Assembly (NCBI RefSeq): GCF_002553505.1
Contig: NZ_PDCP01000047.1
Coordinates: 1-44,482, forward strand
From: Mycolicibacterium agri
GTDB taxonomy: Bacteria; Actinomycetota; Actinomycetes; Mycobacteriales; Mycobacteriaceae
DNA length: 44,482 bases
Direction: 5' to 3'
The translations under genes were made by a program, and so were the position numbers. Below, in pieces: positions 24,061 through 30,704 of this stretch (its first letter is position 1; each line of letters starts with the position of its first letter). Below the pieces are notes generated by a model. The model searched no databases. It was not told the DNA's origin and saw only the letters and a list, made by a program, of their open reading frames with translations.

Positions 24061-24927
24061 TCACCCTCCTTGTGTGTGCAGGGGCAGCCGCGGGTCGACG
24101 GCCTGGTCCTCCCAAGTGCCTCGCAGCCACGCGTGCTCGGGGTCGTCGACGATTTTCCAGGCGCGTTCCTCGCCGGGCCCGGCCATCACGTTGAGGTAGT
24201 ACATGTGATAGCCCGGCGCCGCGACCGAGGGGCCGTGATAGCCGTGCGGCACCAGCACGACGTCGCCGGTGCGCACCTCCTCGAGCACCTCGATCGGGCG
24301 GCTCGGTGTGCCGTACACGCGGTGATAGCCGAAGCCGCGGGAACCGTCCGGCCCAGGGGCGATTTCGAAGTAGTAGATCTCCTCGAGCGCCGACTCGACC
24401 GGTGTTTCCTCGTCGTGCTTGTGCGCCGGATAGCTCGACCAGTTGCCGCCGGGCGTGATGACCTCGCAGGCGATCAACGAGTCAGCCTCGAAAACACCTG
24501 CGGTGCCGAAGTTGTGCACCTGCCTGCTGCAGTTGCCGGCGCCGCGCAGTTCGATGGGGACGTCGGCGGCGGCCATCTTGCGGTTGGGCAGCTGCCGTTT
24601 GGCGCGGGCGCCGCAGATCGCGAGCCTGCCCTCGCCGCGCAGCGTGTAGTTGTGCCCGGTGCCGATGTAGACCATGTCGGCGGGCCCGTCGAAAACCGAT
24701 GCGCGACGCCGCAGTTCGAATGCCTCGTGCTCGCATTCGACGACACCGCTGCCCGCCAGCGGCAGGATCATCACCTCGATGCCGACGGTGCTCAGCGACA
24801 GCTCCTGCATCGACTGCAACTCGACCACCCACAGGCTGGCCTCGGACCAGCCGGCGGATTCGGGAGTGACGTCGACGGTGTAGGGCAGCGTCGCGCTGCG
24901 CGCCGGAATGTAGTACTTGCTGTGCAT
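24061..24927 (-). CDS. iolB: 5-Deoxy-glucuronate isomerase IolB
   Basis: Isomerises 5-deoxy-glucuronate to 2-deoxy-5-keto-D-gluconate. 288 residues from ATG 24927, with AAGGGG upstream. It is a bicupin. The metal-binding C-terminal cupin shows GGNWSSYPAHKHDEE followed by LEEIYYFEI and later VLVPHGYHGPSVAAPGYHMYYLNVMAG, all diagnostic of IolB. The N-terminal cupin retains ILPLAGSGVVECEHE. The length is normal. It lies between the aldolase gene (two-base gap) and iolD. Confidence 0.95.
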   Translation of the reverse strand: MHSKYYIPARSATLPYTVDVTPESAGWSEASLWVVELQSMQELSLSTVGIEVMILPLAGSGVVECEHEAFELRRRASVFDGPADMVYIGTGHNYTLRGEGRLAICGARAKRQLPNRKMAAADVPIELRGAGNCSRQVHNFGTAGVFEADSLIACEVITPGGNWSSYPAHKHDEETPVESALEEIYYFEIAPGPDGSRGFGYHRVYGTPSRPIEVLEEVRTGDVVLVPHGYHGPSVAAPGYHMYYLNVMAGPGEERAWKIVDDPEHAWLRGTWEDQAVDPRLPLHTQGG

Positions 24928-24929
24928 GC

Positions 24930-25841
24930 TCAGCCCCTTCCCGCCGCTGCACCGGTCCCGGACCGGACCATGGACACCGCGGTGGCGACCGCCGCGCTGA
25001 CGTCGTCGTCGGCGGGATACAGCAGCGACCGGCCGACGACCAGGCCGCGGACCGCGGGCAGCGCCAACGCCTTCTCCCAGCTGGCGAATGCCTCCTCCGC
25101 ATCGGCGGGGTCACCGCCGAGCAGCAGCGTCGGCAGCGTCGTCGCCTCCATGACACGGTCCATCTCGTCGACGACCGGAAGCTTCAACCACGTGTAGGCG
25201 GACGTGGAGCCCAGGCCTTGGGCGATGTGGATCGACTTGATCACGGCATCGGGGCTCAGGTCGTTGCGCACCTTGCCGTTGACCCGTGTCGACCAGAACG
25301 GCTCGACCATCGCGATCAGGCCGTGGGCGGCCAGCTCGTCGATGGCGCGCGCACACGTCTCCATCGTCGACACCGTGCCGGGATCATCGATACCGATGCG
25401 GCACAACATCTTTCCGCCGTTCATCCGCGCCGCCGCGGTGGCTGCCGCGGTCGCCGCCGTCATCCGGTCGTCCAGTTCGAAGCACGCGCCCGCCAAGCCG
25501 CCGCGGTTCATGGAGGAGAACACCACCTTGTCCTCCAGCGCGCCGAGCAGCAGCAGGTCGTCGAGGATGTCGGCGGTGGCAAGGACGCCGTCGACGCCGG
25601 GATCGGCCAGGGCGGCCCGCAGCCGGTCCAGTAGATCGGTGCGGCTGTTCATCGCGGTCGGTCGGTCACCGACGGCAAGGGCGCCGCGGGCGGGGTGGTC
25701 GGCGGCGACGATCATCAGCCGGCCGTTGCCGCGGACGGTGGGCCGCGTCGTACGCGCCTGCCACGCGCGGTCGATGGCCTGCGGGTCGCACGCACGCACC
25801 CCGGTGATCTCGGCGTAGTCGCGACACACGGCGTCAGACAT
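24930..25841 (-). CDS. Cgl0159-type (beta/alpha)8 aldolase-like protein
   Basis: 303 residues from ATG 25841, preceded by GGAGG, overlapping the iolC stop by eight bases. The protein has MIVAADHPARGALAVGD near the start, DGVLATADILDDLLLLG, and late strands ending in TLLLGGDPADAEEAFASWEKAL and VRGLVVGRSLLYP. This pattern fits a TIM-barrel class I aldolase, resembling the Cgl0159/cg0198 protein that lies between iolC and iolB in Corynebacterium glutamicum (recalled). No IolJ is otherwise present, so the likely role is splitting 2-deoxy-5-keto-gluconate 6-phosphate into DHAP and malonate semialdehyde. That role is an inference from position. Confidence 0.82.
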   Translation of the reverse strand: MSDAVCRDYAEITGVRACDPQAIDRAWQARTTRPTVRGNGRLMIVAADHPARGALAVGDRPTAMNSRTDLLDRLRAALADPGVDGVLATADILDDLLLLGALEDKVVFSSMNRGGLAGACFELDDRMTAATAAATAAARMNGGKMLCRIGIDDPGTVSTMETCARAIDELAAHGLIAMVEPFWSTRVNGKVRNDLSPDAVIKSIHIAQGLGSTSAYTWLKLPVVDEMDRVMEATTLPTLLLGGDPADAEEAFASWEKALALPAVRGLVVGRSLLYPADDDVSAAVATAVSMVRSGTGAAAGRG

Positions 25842-26802
25842 TGACCGCCTCCACCGCGGTCTGCTCGGCGAGCTCGGCCACCTCTTTCGCCGTCGGCATC
25901 GCCGTCGAGCACTCCAGCCGCGTCGCGACGATGGCTCCTGCGGCGTTGGCGTACCGCAGCGTCTTCTCCAGCGGCCAGTCGTGCAGCAACCCGTGACACA
26001 GGCTGCCGCCGAAGGCATCTCCGGCGCCGAGACCGTTGACGACGTCGACGTCGATGGGCGCGACGCTGACACGCTCGTGCCTGGTCTTGCCCAGCACGCC
26101 GCGTGGGCCCTGCTTGACGATGGCCAGTTCGACGCCGAGGTCGAGAAGTGCGTCGGCGGCGCGCTGCGGGTTGGTTTCGCCGACGGCGATCTCACACTCC
26201 TCGCGGTTGCCGACCGCGACGGTGACGTGCCGCAGCGCCCGCTGCACCTGTTCGGTCGCGGCGGCGGGGGACTCCCAGAACATCGGCCGGTAGTCGAGGT
26301 CCAGCACGGTGTGGCGGGCCCGGCTGCGCGCCTCCCAGGCGGCGAAATGCGCGCTGCGGCTTGGCTCTTCGGACAGCCCTGTGACCGTCGACCAGTACAG
26401 CCTGGCCGAGCGGATGGCGTCGAGGTCGAGTTCGTCGGGCCGGATCTGCAGGTCCGGGGCGCTGGGGCGGCGGTAGAAGTACAGCGGGAAATTGTCGGGC
26501 GGGAAGATCTCGCAGAACGTCACCGGCGTCGGGTACTCGTCGTGGGTGGTGACGAAGCGGTTGTCTACGCCCAGGCCGGCGAGTTCGTTGCGGACGAATC
26601 TGCCGAACGGGTCGTCGCCCACGCCGGAGATCAACGCGGCGCGGTTGCCGAGCTTGGCGGCGGCCACTGCGACGTTGGCGGCGCTGCCGCCCAGGAACTT
26701 TCCGAACGACTCGACGTGTTCGAGTCCGACGCCGGTCTGCAGGGGATAGATGTCGACGCCGCTGCGCCCGATGGCGAGCACGTCGTAGGGCTGATTTGTC
26801 AC
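25834..26802 (-). CDS. iolC: 5-Dehydro-2-deoxygluconokinase IolC (PfkB family)
   Basis: Phosphorylates 2-deoxy-5-keto-gluconate with ATP. The start is GTG 26802 (MTNQPYDVLAIGRSG) with GGAGAG six bases upstream; the longer frame to 26895 runs through the promoter. 322 residues. The ribokinase signatures are GGSAANVAVAAAKLG near the N-terminus and NGLGAGDAFGGSL with the catalytic Asp near the C-terminus. It is the first gene of the seven-gene iol operon and diverges from the GntR regulator. The operator-like element at 26862-26884 lies 60-80 bases upstream. Confidence 0.93.
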   Translation of the reverse strand: MTNQPYDVLAIGRSGVDIYPLQTGVGLEHVESFGKFLGGSAANVAVAAAKLGNRAALISGVGDDPFGRFVRNELAGLGVDNRFVTTHDEYPTPVTFCEIFPPDNFPLYFYRRPSAPDLQIRPDELDLDAIRSARLYWSTVTGLSEEPSRSAHFAAWEARSRARHTVLDLDYRPMFWESPAAATEQVQRALRHVTVAVGNREECEIAVGETNPQRAADALLDLGVELAIVKQGPRGVLGKTRHERVSVAPIDVDVVNGLGAGDAFGGSLCHGLLHDWPLEKTLRYANAAGAIVATRLECSTAMPTAKEVAELAEQTAVEAVNV

Positions 26803-26861
26803 AATCGCTCTCCGGCGGTCAGTGGTGGCTTGGCTACGACTGTGCACGCCACGCTCCGGCA

Positions 26862-26884
26862 TGTCAATAGTTTGTCCTGACATT
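26862..26884 (-). promoter_or_regulatory. iolC promoter element: IolR-like box plus -35
   Basis: On the minus strand AATGTCAGGACA is followed by AACTA and the -35 box TTGACA (26867-26862). A weak -10 CACAGT lies 17 bp further (26844-26839). The plus-strand core TGTCCTGACA (26873-26882) fits KGWCHTRACA, the motif I recall for the GntR-type IolR of C. glutamicum. 18 of 23 positions are shared with 29629-29651. The box abuts the -35 region and also precedes the gntR gene, so autoregulation is likely. Confidence 0.68.
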
Positions 26885-26953
26885 CTAACTTTCAATCATG
26901 CGGTGCTAAGATTCAGCTACCGTTATCTGGTCAGACCCGAGATCGGAGACAAC

Positions 26954-27685
26954 GTGCCCCTGGCAGTGGAGCTCGACAGGTCAAGTCCTGTCCCTCTCTA
27001 CTATCAACTGGCCCAGGCCATCGAAGCAGCGATCCGCGACGGCGAACTGGCACCCGGGGATCGCTTCGAAAACGAACTGGCGCTGGCGAAAAGGCTTACG
27101 CTGTCGCGTCCGACGACCCGGCGCGCGATCCAGGAACTGGTCGACAAGGGCTTGCTGGTGCGCAAGCGCGGCGTCGGCACGCAGGTGGTGCAAAACCCGG
27201 TGCACCGCCGCGTCGAGCTAACGAGCCTGTATGACGATCTCACCCGCGCGGGTAAGGAGCCGACGACTCAGCTGCTCGACTATCACGTCGGGCCGCCCGA
27301 CGACGAGGTCGCGCGCGAGCTCAGCCTGAAGGACGACCGCGACGTGGTGTCCATCCACCGGCTGCGGTGCGCGAACGGCGAGCCGCTGGCGGTGATGACC
27401 AATCACCTGCCGGTCGACATCGCGCCGGACGCTGAGGAACTCGAGAGCAGCGGGTTGTATCAGTCGCTGCGGGCCCGCGGCGTGCACATCCGATTGGCGC
27501 GGCAGCGCATCGGCGCGCGTGGGGCGACGCGGGCGGAGGCCAAGCTGCTCGACGAGAAGCCCGGCTCACCGCTGCTGACCATGTCGCGCACGGCGTTCGA
27601 CGACTCCGGCGCGGCGGTGGAGTTCGGCACGCACGTCTATCGCGCGTCGCGCTACTACTTCGAAACCACGCTCGTCGACCGCTAG
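26954..27685 (+). CDS. iolR: GntR/HutC-type regulator, probable IolR
   Basis: 243 residues from GTG 26954, with GGAG five bases upstream; an upstream extension would overlap the operator. The N-terminal winged helix-turn-helix reads PLYYQLAQAIEAAIRDGELAPGDRFENELALAKRLTLSRPTTRRAIQELVDKGLLVRKRGVGTQV, about residues 13-75. The C-terminal UTRA ligand domain (about 95-235) ends in EFGTHVYRASRYYFE. It diverges from iolC. From position and the shared operator it probably represses the iol operon and the transporter at 29718, with relief by inositol or an inositol intermediate. The family resemblance is clear, and the specific role is inferred. Confidence 0.85.
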   Translation: MPLAVELDRSSPVPLYYQLAQAIEAAIRDGELAPGDRFENELALAKRLTLSRPTTRRAIQELVDKGLLVRKRGVGTQVVQNPVHRRVELTSLYDDLTRAGKEPTTQLLDYHVGPPDDEVARELSLKDDRDVVSIHRLRCANGEPLAVMTNHLPVDIAPDAEELESSGLYQSLRARGVHIRLARQRIGARGATRAEAKLLDEKPGSPLLTMSRTAFDDSGAAVEFGTHVYRASRYYFETTLVDR

Positions 27686-27696
27686 CTGTCCCTCCC

Positions 27697-27757
27697 CGCG
27701 AGGCGGAATCTACGCAGCCGTCCTCTCGCAGTTTTGCTGCGAGGATTCCGTTTCGCG
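27697..27757 (+). repeat. Family A 61-bp palindromic repeat, copy 2
   Basis: CGCGAGGCGGAAT ... ATTCCGTTTCGCG outer arms with two G-U pairs; the inner hairpin is CTCGCAG-TTTTG-CTGCGAG (27725-27743). It begins 11 bp after the stop of the GntR gene and may terminate it. Confidence 0.9.
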
Positions 27758-27798
27758 GTCGAGGGGAGCCGTCGCGGCGGTTTCGACGTCTATACGGC

Positions 27799-28653
27799 GT
27801 GGGGGAAATACACGTCGGCACCGAGGCGATAGCGAACGGCATCGTCACTCGCTATGAGCTGGCTCGCTGGTATCGCGCTTTCTACCCGAATGTGCATGCG
27901 CCGCGGGGGCAGCTATTGACGCTGCACGACCGCGCGATGGGGGCCTGGCTGTGGTCGAAGCGGCGGGCGATCGTCGCCGGCGTCGCGGCGTCAGCGCTTC
28001 ACGGCGCCGAGTGGGTCGATGCGGACAGCCCGATCGAGCTGATCTACCAGCACACCCACTCGCGGCCGCCACCCGGCATCGTGGCACGCAACGAGCGCAT
28101 CGCCGACGACGAAATCACCTGCGTCGGCGGCTTACCCGTAACGACACTCGCGCGCACGGCCTTCGACCTCGGTCGCCACCAGCGCAGGGGCGCCGCAATC
28201 GCACGACTCGACGCGCTCATGCGAGCCGCGCCCTTCACGCCGGAGGAGGTGCTGGTGCTTGCGAAGCGCTATCGCGGAGCGCGTGGCGTCAAACGGCTCG
28301 CGGCCGCGCTACCTCTCGTCGACGGCGGCGCGGCGTCACCCCGCGAGACATGGCTGCGACTCATCTACGTCGACGGCGAACTACCGAAACCCACAACACA
28401 AATCCCGATTTACGACACCGACGGCACGCTGTTGCGGACGGTCGATATGGGGTGGGAAGAATTCAAGGTGGTCTCCGAATACGACGGCGATCAGCACCGC
28501 ACCGACCGTCCGCAATACGTCAAGGATCTACGGGTGATCCCGAAGATCGAGCGGCTCGGCTACATCGTCGAGCGCGTCATCAAGGAAGACCGGCGCTACG
28601 ACATCTTGCGCCGGGCCAGGGAGTCGCTGGTGTCGCGGGGCTGGCGCCCCTAA
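27799..28653 (+). CDS. AbiEi-like / DUF559-like protein with PD-(D/E)xK-like C-terminus
   Basis: 284 residues from GTG 27799. The N-terminal 80 residues (GIVTRYELARWYRAFYPNVHAP, IVAGVAASALHGAEWVD) resemble the winged-helix domain of AbiEi-type antitoxins and many mycobacterial homologues. The C-terminal part, TVDMGWEEFKVVSEYDGDQHRTDRPQ, then KDLRVIPKIERLGYIVERV, resembles Vsr/DUF559 nuclease-like folds with an Asp ... Glu-x-Asp core. No toxin partner is adjacent. The gene has its own strand and no operon link, and family A repeats lie on both sides. The function is unknown; a nuclease or a solitary antitoxin relic are both possible. The start is uncertain because no good ribosome binding site precedes it. 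Confidence 0.68.
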   Translation: MGEIHVGTEAIANGIVTRYELARWYRAFYPNVHAPRGQLLTLHDRAMGAWLWSKRRAIVAGVAASALHGAEWVDADSPIELIYQHTHSRPPPGIVARNERIADDEITCVGGLPVTTLARTAFDLGRHQRRGAAIARLDALMRAAPFTPEEVLVLAKRYRGARGVKRLAAALPLVDGGAASPRETWLRLIYVDGELPKPTTQIPIYDTDGTLLRTVDMGWEEFKVVSEYDGDQHRTDRPQYVKDLRVIPKIERLGYIVERVIKEDRRYDILRRARESLVSRGWRP

Positions 28654-28660
28654 CTTCGCC

Positions 28661-28721
28661 CGCGAGACGGATACGTCGCAGGCCCTCACTCGCACTTTTG
28701 GTGCGAGGATTCCGTTTCGCG
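28661..28721 (+). repeat. Family A 61-bp palindromic repeat, copy 3, with compensatory change
   Basis: The inner hairpin is CTCGCAC-TTTTG-GTGCGAG (28689-28707). Compared with copies 1 and 2 the closing G-C pair has become C-G on both arms, so the stem is conserved rather than the sequence. It starts seven bp after the stop of the AbiEi-like gene. Confidence 0.9.
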
Positions 28722-28780
28722 GGGAGCGCGCGGGGGAGCGCGCGGGGGAGCGCGCGGGAAGCGCGCTTAGGGGAGCGCGC
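28721..28780. repeat. GC-rich 12-bp tandem repeats
   Basis: GGGGAGCGCGCG is repeated three times (28721-28756) and then continues as two degenerate 13- to 14-base units ending in CGCGCTTA. The last runs into the stop codon of the next minus-strand gene at 28781. It is probably slippage-prone. Confidence 0.8.
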
Positions 28781-29566
28781 TTAAGAGAATGCGCGGCGGA
28801 AGGCTTCCAGCGCCGCTTCGCTACCGGCGACGCCCTCGCCCGACGCCCAGGCCTCCAGGCCGACGGTGCCGCCGAACCCCATGCCGCGCAGCGCCTCCGC
28901 GATCGCGGGGTAGTTGATCTCGCCGGTGCCGGGCTCGCAGCGGCCGGGCACATCGGCGACCTGAATCTCGCCGATGGCGTCGCCGCAGCGCCGAATCAAT
29001 TCAATGAGATTGCCCTCGCCGATCTGCGCGTGATACAGGTCCAGCATCATCCGCACGTTGGGGTGTCCGACGCCCTCGACGAGGGCCAGCGTGTCCTTCG
29101 CCCGTGCCAGCGGCACACCGGGATGGTCGACGATGGTGTTGAGATTCTCGACGCAGAACGTGACGCCTGCGGCCGCCCCGAGTTCGCCGATCCGCTCGAG
29201 CGCGCGGGCCGCCGTCAACCACATCTGGCCCGTGGCACGCTGACGGGGCCGCGCCGCCTTGCCGTCGACGAGCTCGGCGGTGTGCAGGTTGAGCCGCGGA
29301 ACGCCTAGTGTCTCAGCGGCTTTGAGACTCAGCTCCGCGGTCCGCACCACCTCGTCGGCGCTGTCCGAGTCAATCAGGTCGCCGTGCAGATAGCCCGTCA
29401 TCGACGAGAACCGCGCCCCCGTCGCGGCCAGCGCGTCGAGATCCTTGTCGTGCCAACTCCAGATTTCGACGGCGAAACCGAGCTCGTCGATGCGCCGAAC
29501 CCGGTCGACGAAAGGCAGTTCCGTGTACACCATCTCGGCGCACACGGCCAGCCCGATGTCAGCCAT
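28781..29566 (-). CDS. Hydroxypyruvate-isomerase-like TIM-barrel protein
   Basis: 261 residues from ATG 29566. The pattern GLAVCAEMVYTELPFVDRVRRIDELGFAVEIWSW, then FSSMTGYLHGDL, FCVENLNTIVDHPG, MMLDLYHAQIGEGNLIELIRRCGD and IGEIQVADVPGRCEPGTGEINY is that of the Hyi/OtnI group, with metal ligands expected in the VEN, LDLYH and VADVPGR segments. Members isomerise hydroxypyruvate, 2-oxo-tetronate or other keto sugars. It diverges from the ABC transporter and shares its inositol-type promoter region, so an inositol- or sugar-acid-related substrate is likely. No enzyme in the main iol route is missing that it must replace. Confidence 0.82.
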   Translation of the reverse strand: MADIGLAVCAEMVYTELPFVDRVRRIDELGFAVEIWSWHDKDLDALAATGARFSSMTGYLHGDLIDSDSADEVVRTAELSLKAAETLGVPRLNLHTAELVDGKAARPRQRATGQMWLTAARALERIGELGAAAGVTFCVENLNTIVDHPGVPLARAKDTLALVEGVGHPNVRMMLDLYHAQIGEGNLIELIRRCGDAIGEIQVADVPGRCEPGTGEINYPAIAEALRGMGFGGTVGLEAWASGEGVAGSEAALEAFRRAFS

Positions 29567-29628
29567 CGAATGTCACCCGTTTACGCTCGACCAGCACCGA
29601 TGCACCCTAACATTTGATATGCAGTCCT

Positions 29629-29651
29629 AATGTCCGAACAAAGTCTTGACT
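29629..29651 (+). promoter_or_regulatory. Transporter promoter element: IolR-like box plus -35
   Basis: AATGTCCGAACA is followed by AAGTC and the -35 box TTGACT (29646-29651). A -10 such as TTACAT follows at 29669-29674 (17-bp spacer). The core TGTCCGAACA (29631-29640) matches KGWCHTRACA at nine of ten positions. It is the same arrangement as at the iolC promoter, with the operator directly abutting the -35. It drives the ABC operon and probably affects the divergent isomerase gene. Confidence 0.65.
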
Positions 29652-29717
29652 TTCGCTTGTGAGGCGTATTACATCACCTTGAGACGCGCGGCGTCGCACT
29701 CGATACAAGGAGAAACA

Positions 29718-30704
29718 ATGAGGTTCAGTCGGCTCGCGGCGATCGCCGGGACAGGCCTGCTCGTTCTTGGAATCGCGTCGTGTTCATCGACCGGAGGCAA
29801 GCCGCGCGAAAGCGAAGGCGGTGGCGGCGGGGGCACCGTCGACACACCCCGCGTGACCATCGCGATGGTCACCCACGAAGTGCCCGGCGACTCGTTCTGG
29901 GACCTGATCCGCAAGGGCGCTGAGGCCGCCGCGAAGAAGGACAACATCGAGTTGCGCTACTCCAACGACCCCGAAGCGCCCAACCAGGCCAACCTCGTGC
30001 AGACCGCCGTCGACAGCGGCGTGGCGGGCATCGCGGTGACGTTGGCCAAACCCGACGCGATGCGCGCCGCCGTGCAGAACGCCGAGAAGAAGGGCATCCC
30101 GGTGGTGGCCTTCAACGCCGGTCAGGACGCCTGGAAGGAGATGGGCGTCAAGGAGTACTTCGGCCAGGACGGCTACATCGCCGGTCAGAGCGCCGGCGAG
30201 CGGCTGCGCAGCGAAGGCGCCCGCAAGGCCATCTGCGTGATCCAGGAGCAGGGCCACGTCGACCTGGAAGCCCGTTGCGCCGGCGTGAAGAACACCTTCC
30301 CGGCCACCGAGAACCTCAACGTCAACGGCAAGGACATGCCGTCGGTCGAATCGACGATTACGGCCAAGCTGCAACAGGATCCGTCGATCGACTACATCGT
30401 GGCGCTCGGCGCTCCGTTCGCGTTGACCGCCACCCAGTCGGTGAAGAACGCAGGCAGCTCGGCCAAGGTCGGCACCTTCGACACCAACGCAGCCCTCGTC
30501 GACGCGATCAAGAACGGTGACGTGCAGTGGGCCGTCGACCAGCAGCCGTACCTGCAGGGCTATCTGGCGGTCGACTCGCTGTGGCTGTATCTGAACAACG
30601 GCAACGTGATCGGCGGCGGCCAGCCGGTGCTGACCGGGCCGTCGTTCATCGACAAGTCGAACATCGACGCCATCGCCGAGTATGCGAAAGGCGGAACCCG
30701 CTAA
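29718..30704 (+). CDS. Sugar ABC transporter substrate-binding lipoprotein
   Basis: 328 residues from ATG 29718, with AAGGAG five bases upstream; the frame opens 24 codons earlier but that part covers the promoter. The lipoprotein signal peptide has the lipobox GIASC (Cys at about 22), followed by a Ser/Gly linker. The type I periplasmic-binding fold of the RbsB/XylF group follows: VTIAMVTHEVPGDSFWDLIRKGAEAAAKKDNIEL, DSGVAGIAVTLAKPDAM, YFGQDGYIAGQSAGERL, and VGTFDTNAALVDAIKNGDVQWAVDQQPYLQGYLAVD. The cargo is probably inositol or a related cyclitol, inferred from the shared operator. The TAATG overlap couples it to the permease. Confidence 0.9.
   Translation: MRFSRLAAIAGTGLLVLGIASCSSTGGKPRESEGGGGGGTVDTPRVTIAMVTHEVPGDSFWDLIRKGAEAAAKKDNIELRYSNDPEAPNQANLVQTAVDSGVAGIAVTLAKPDAMRAAVQNAEKKGIPVVAFNAGQDAWKEMGVKEYFGQDGYIAGQSAGERLRSEGARKAICVIQEQGHVDLEARCAGVKNTFPATENLNVNGKDMPSVESTITAKLQQDPSIDYIVALGAPFALTATQSVKNAGSSAKVGTFDTNAALVDAIKNGDVQWAVDQQPYLQGYLAVDSLWLYLNNGNVIGGGQPVLTGPSFIDKSNIDAIAEYAKGGTR

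Noticed and set aside
22270..25197. Long plus-strand open frames opposite the iol operon (also 18603-20234, 7203-8486 minus, 11466-12809 minus, 30728-32452 minus, 38241-40136 minus)
   Set aside because: Each lies antisense to a well-identified gene, has a His/Val/Gly/Arg-biased composition typical of GC-rich reverse frames, and shows no family motif.
26822..26953. N-terminal extension of the GntR regulator
   Set aside because: The extra codons overlap the operator and iolC promoter and lack similarity; GTG 26954 has a good ribosome binding site and starts at the family boundary.
27799..28653. Type IV toxin-antitoxin pair
   Set aside because: Only an AbiEi-like N-terminal domain is seen. No AbiEii-like nucleotidyltransferase gene is adjacent and the C-terminus differs.
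29646..29717. Longer N-terminus of the substrate-binding protein
   Set aside because: It would place residues before the lipoprotein signal peptide and cover the -35/-10 region; ATG 29718 has AAGGAG at the right distance.
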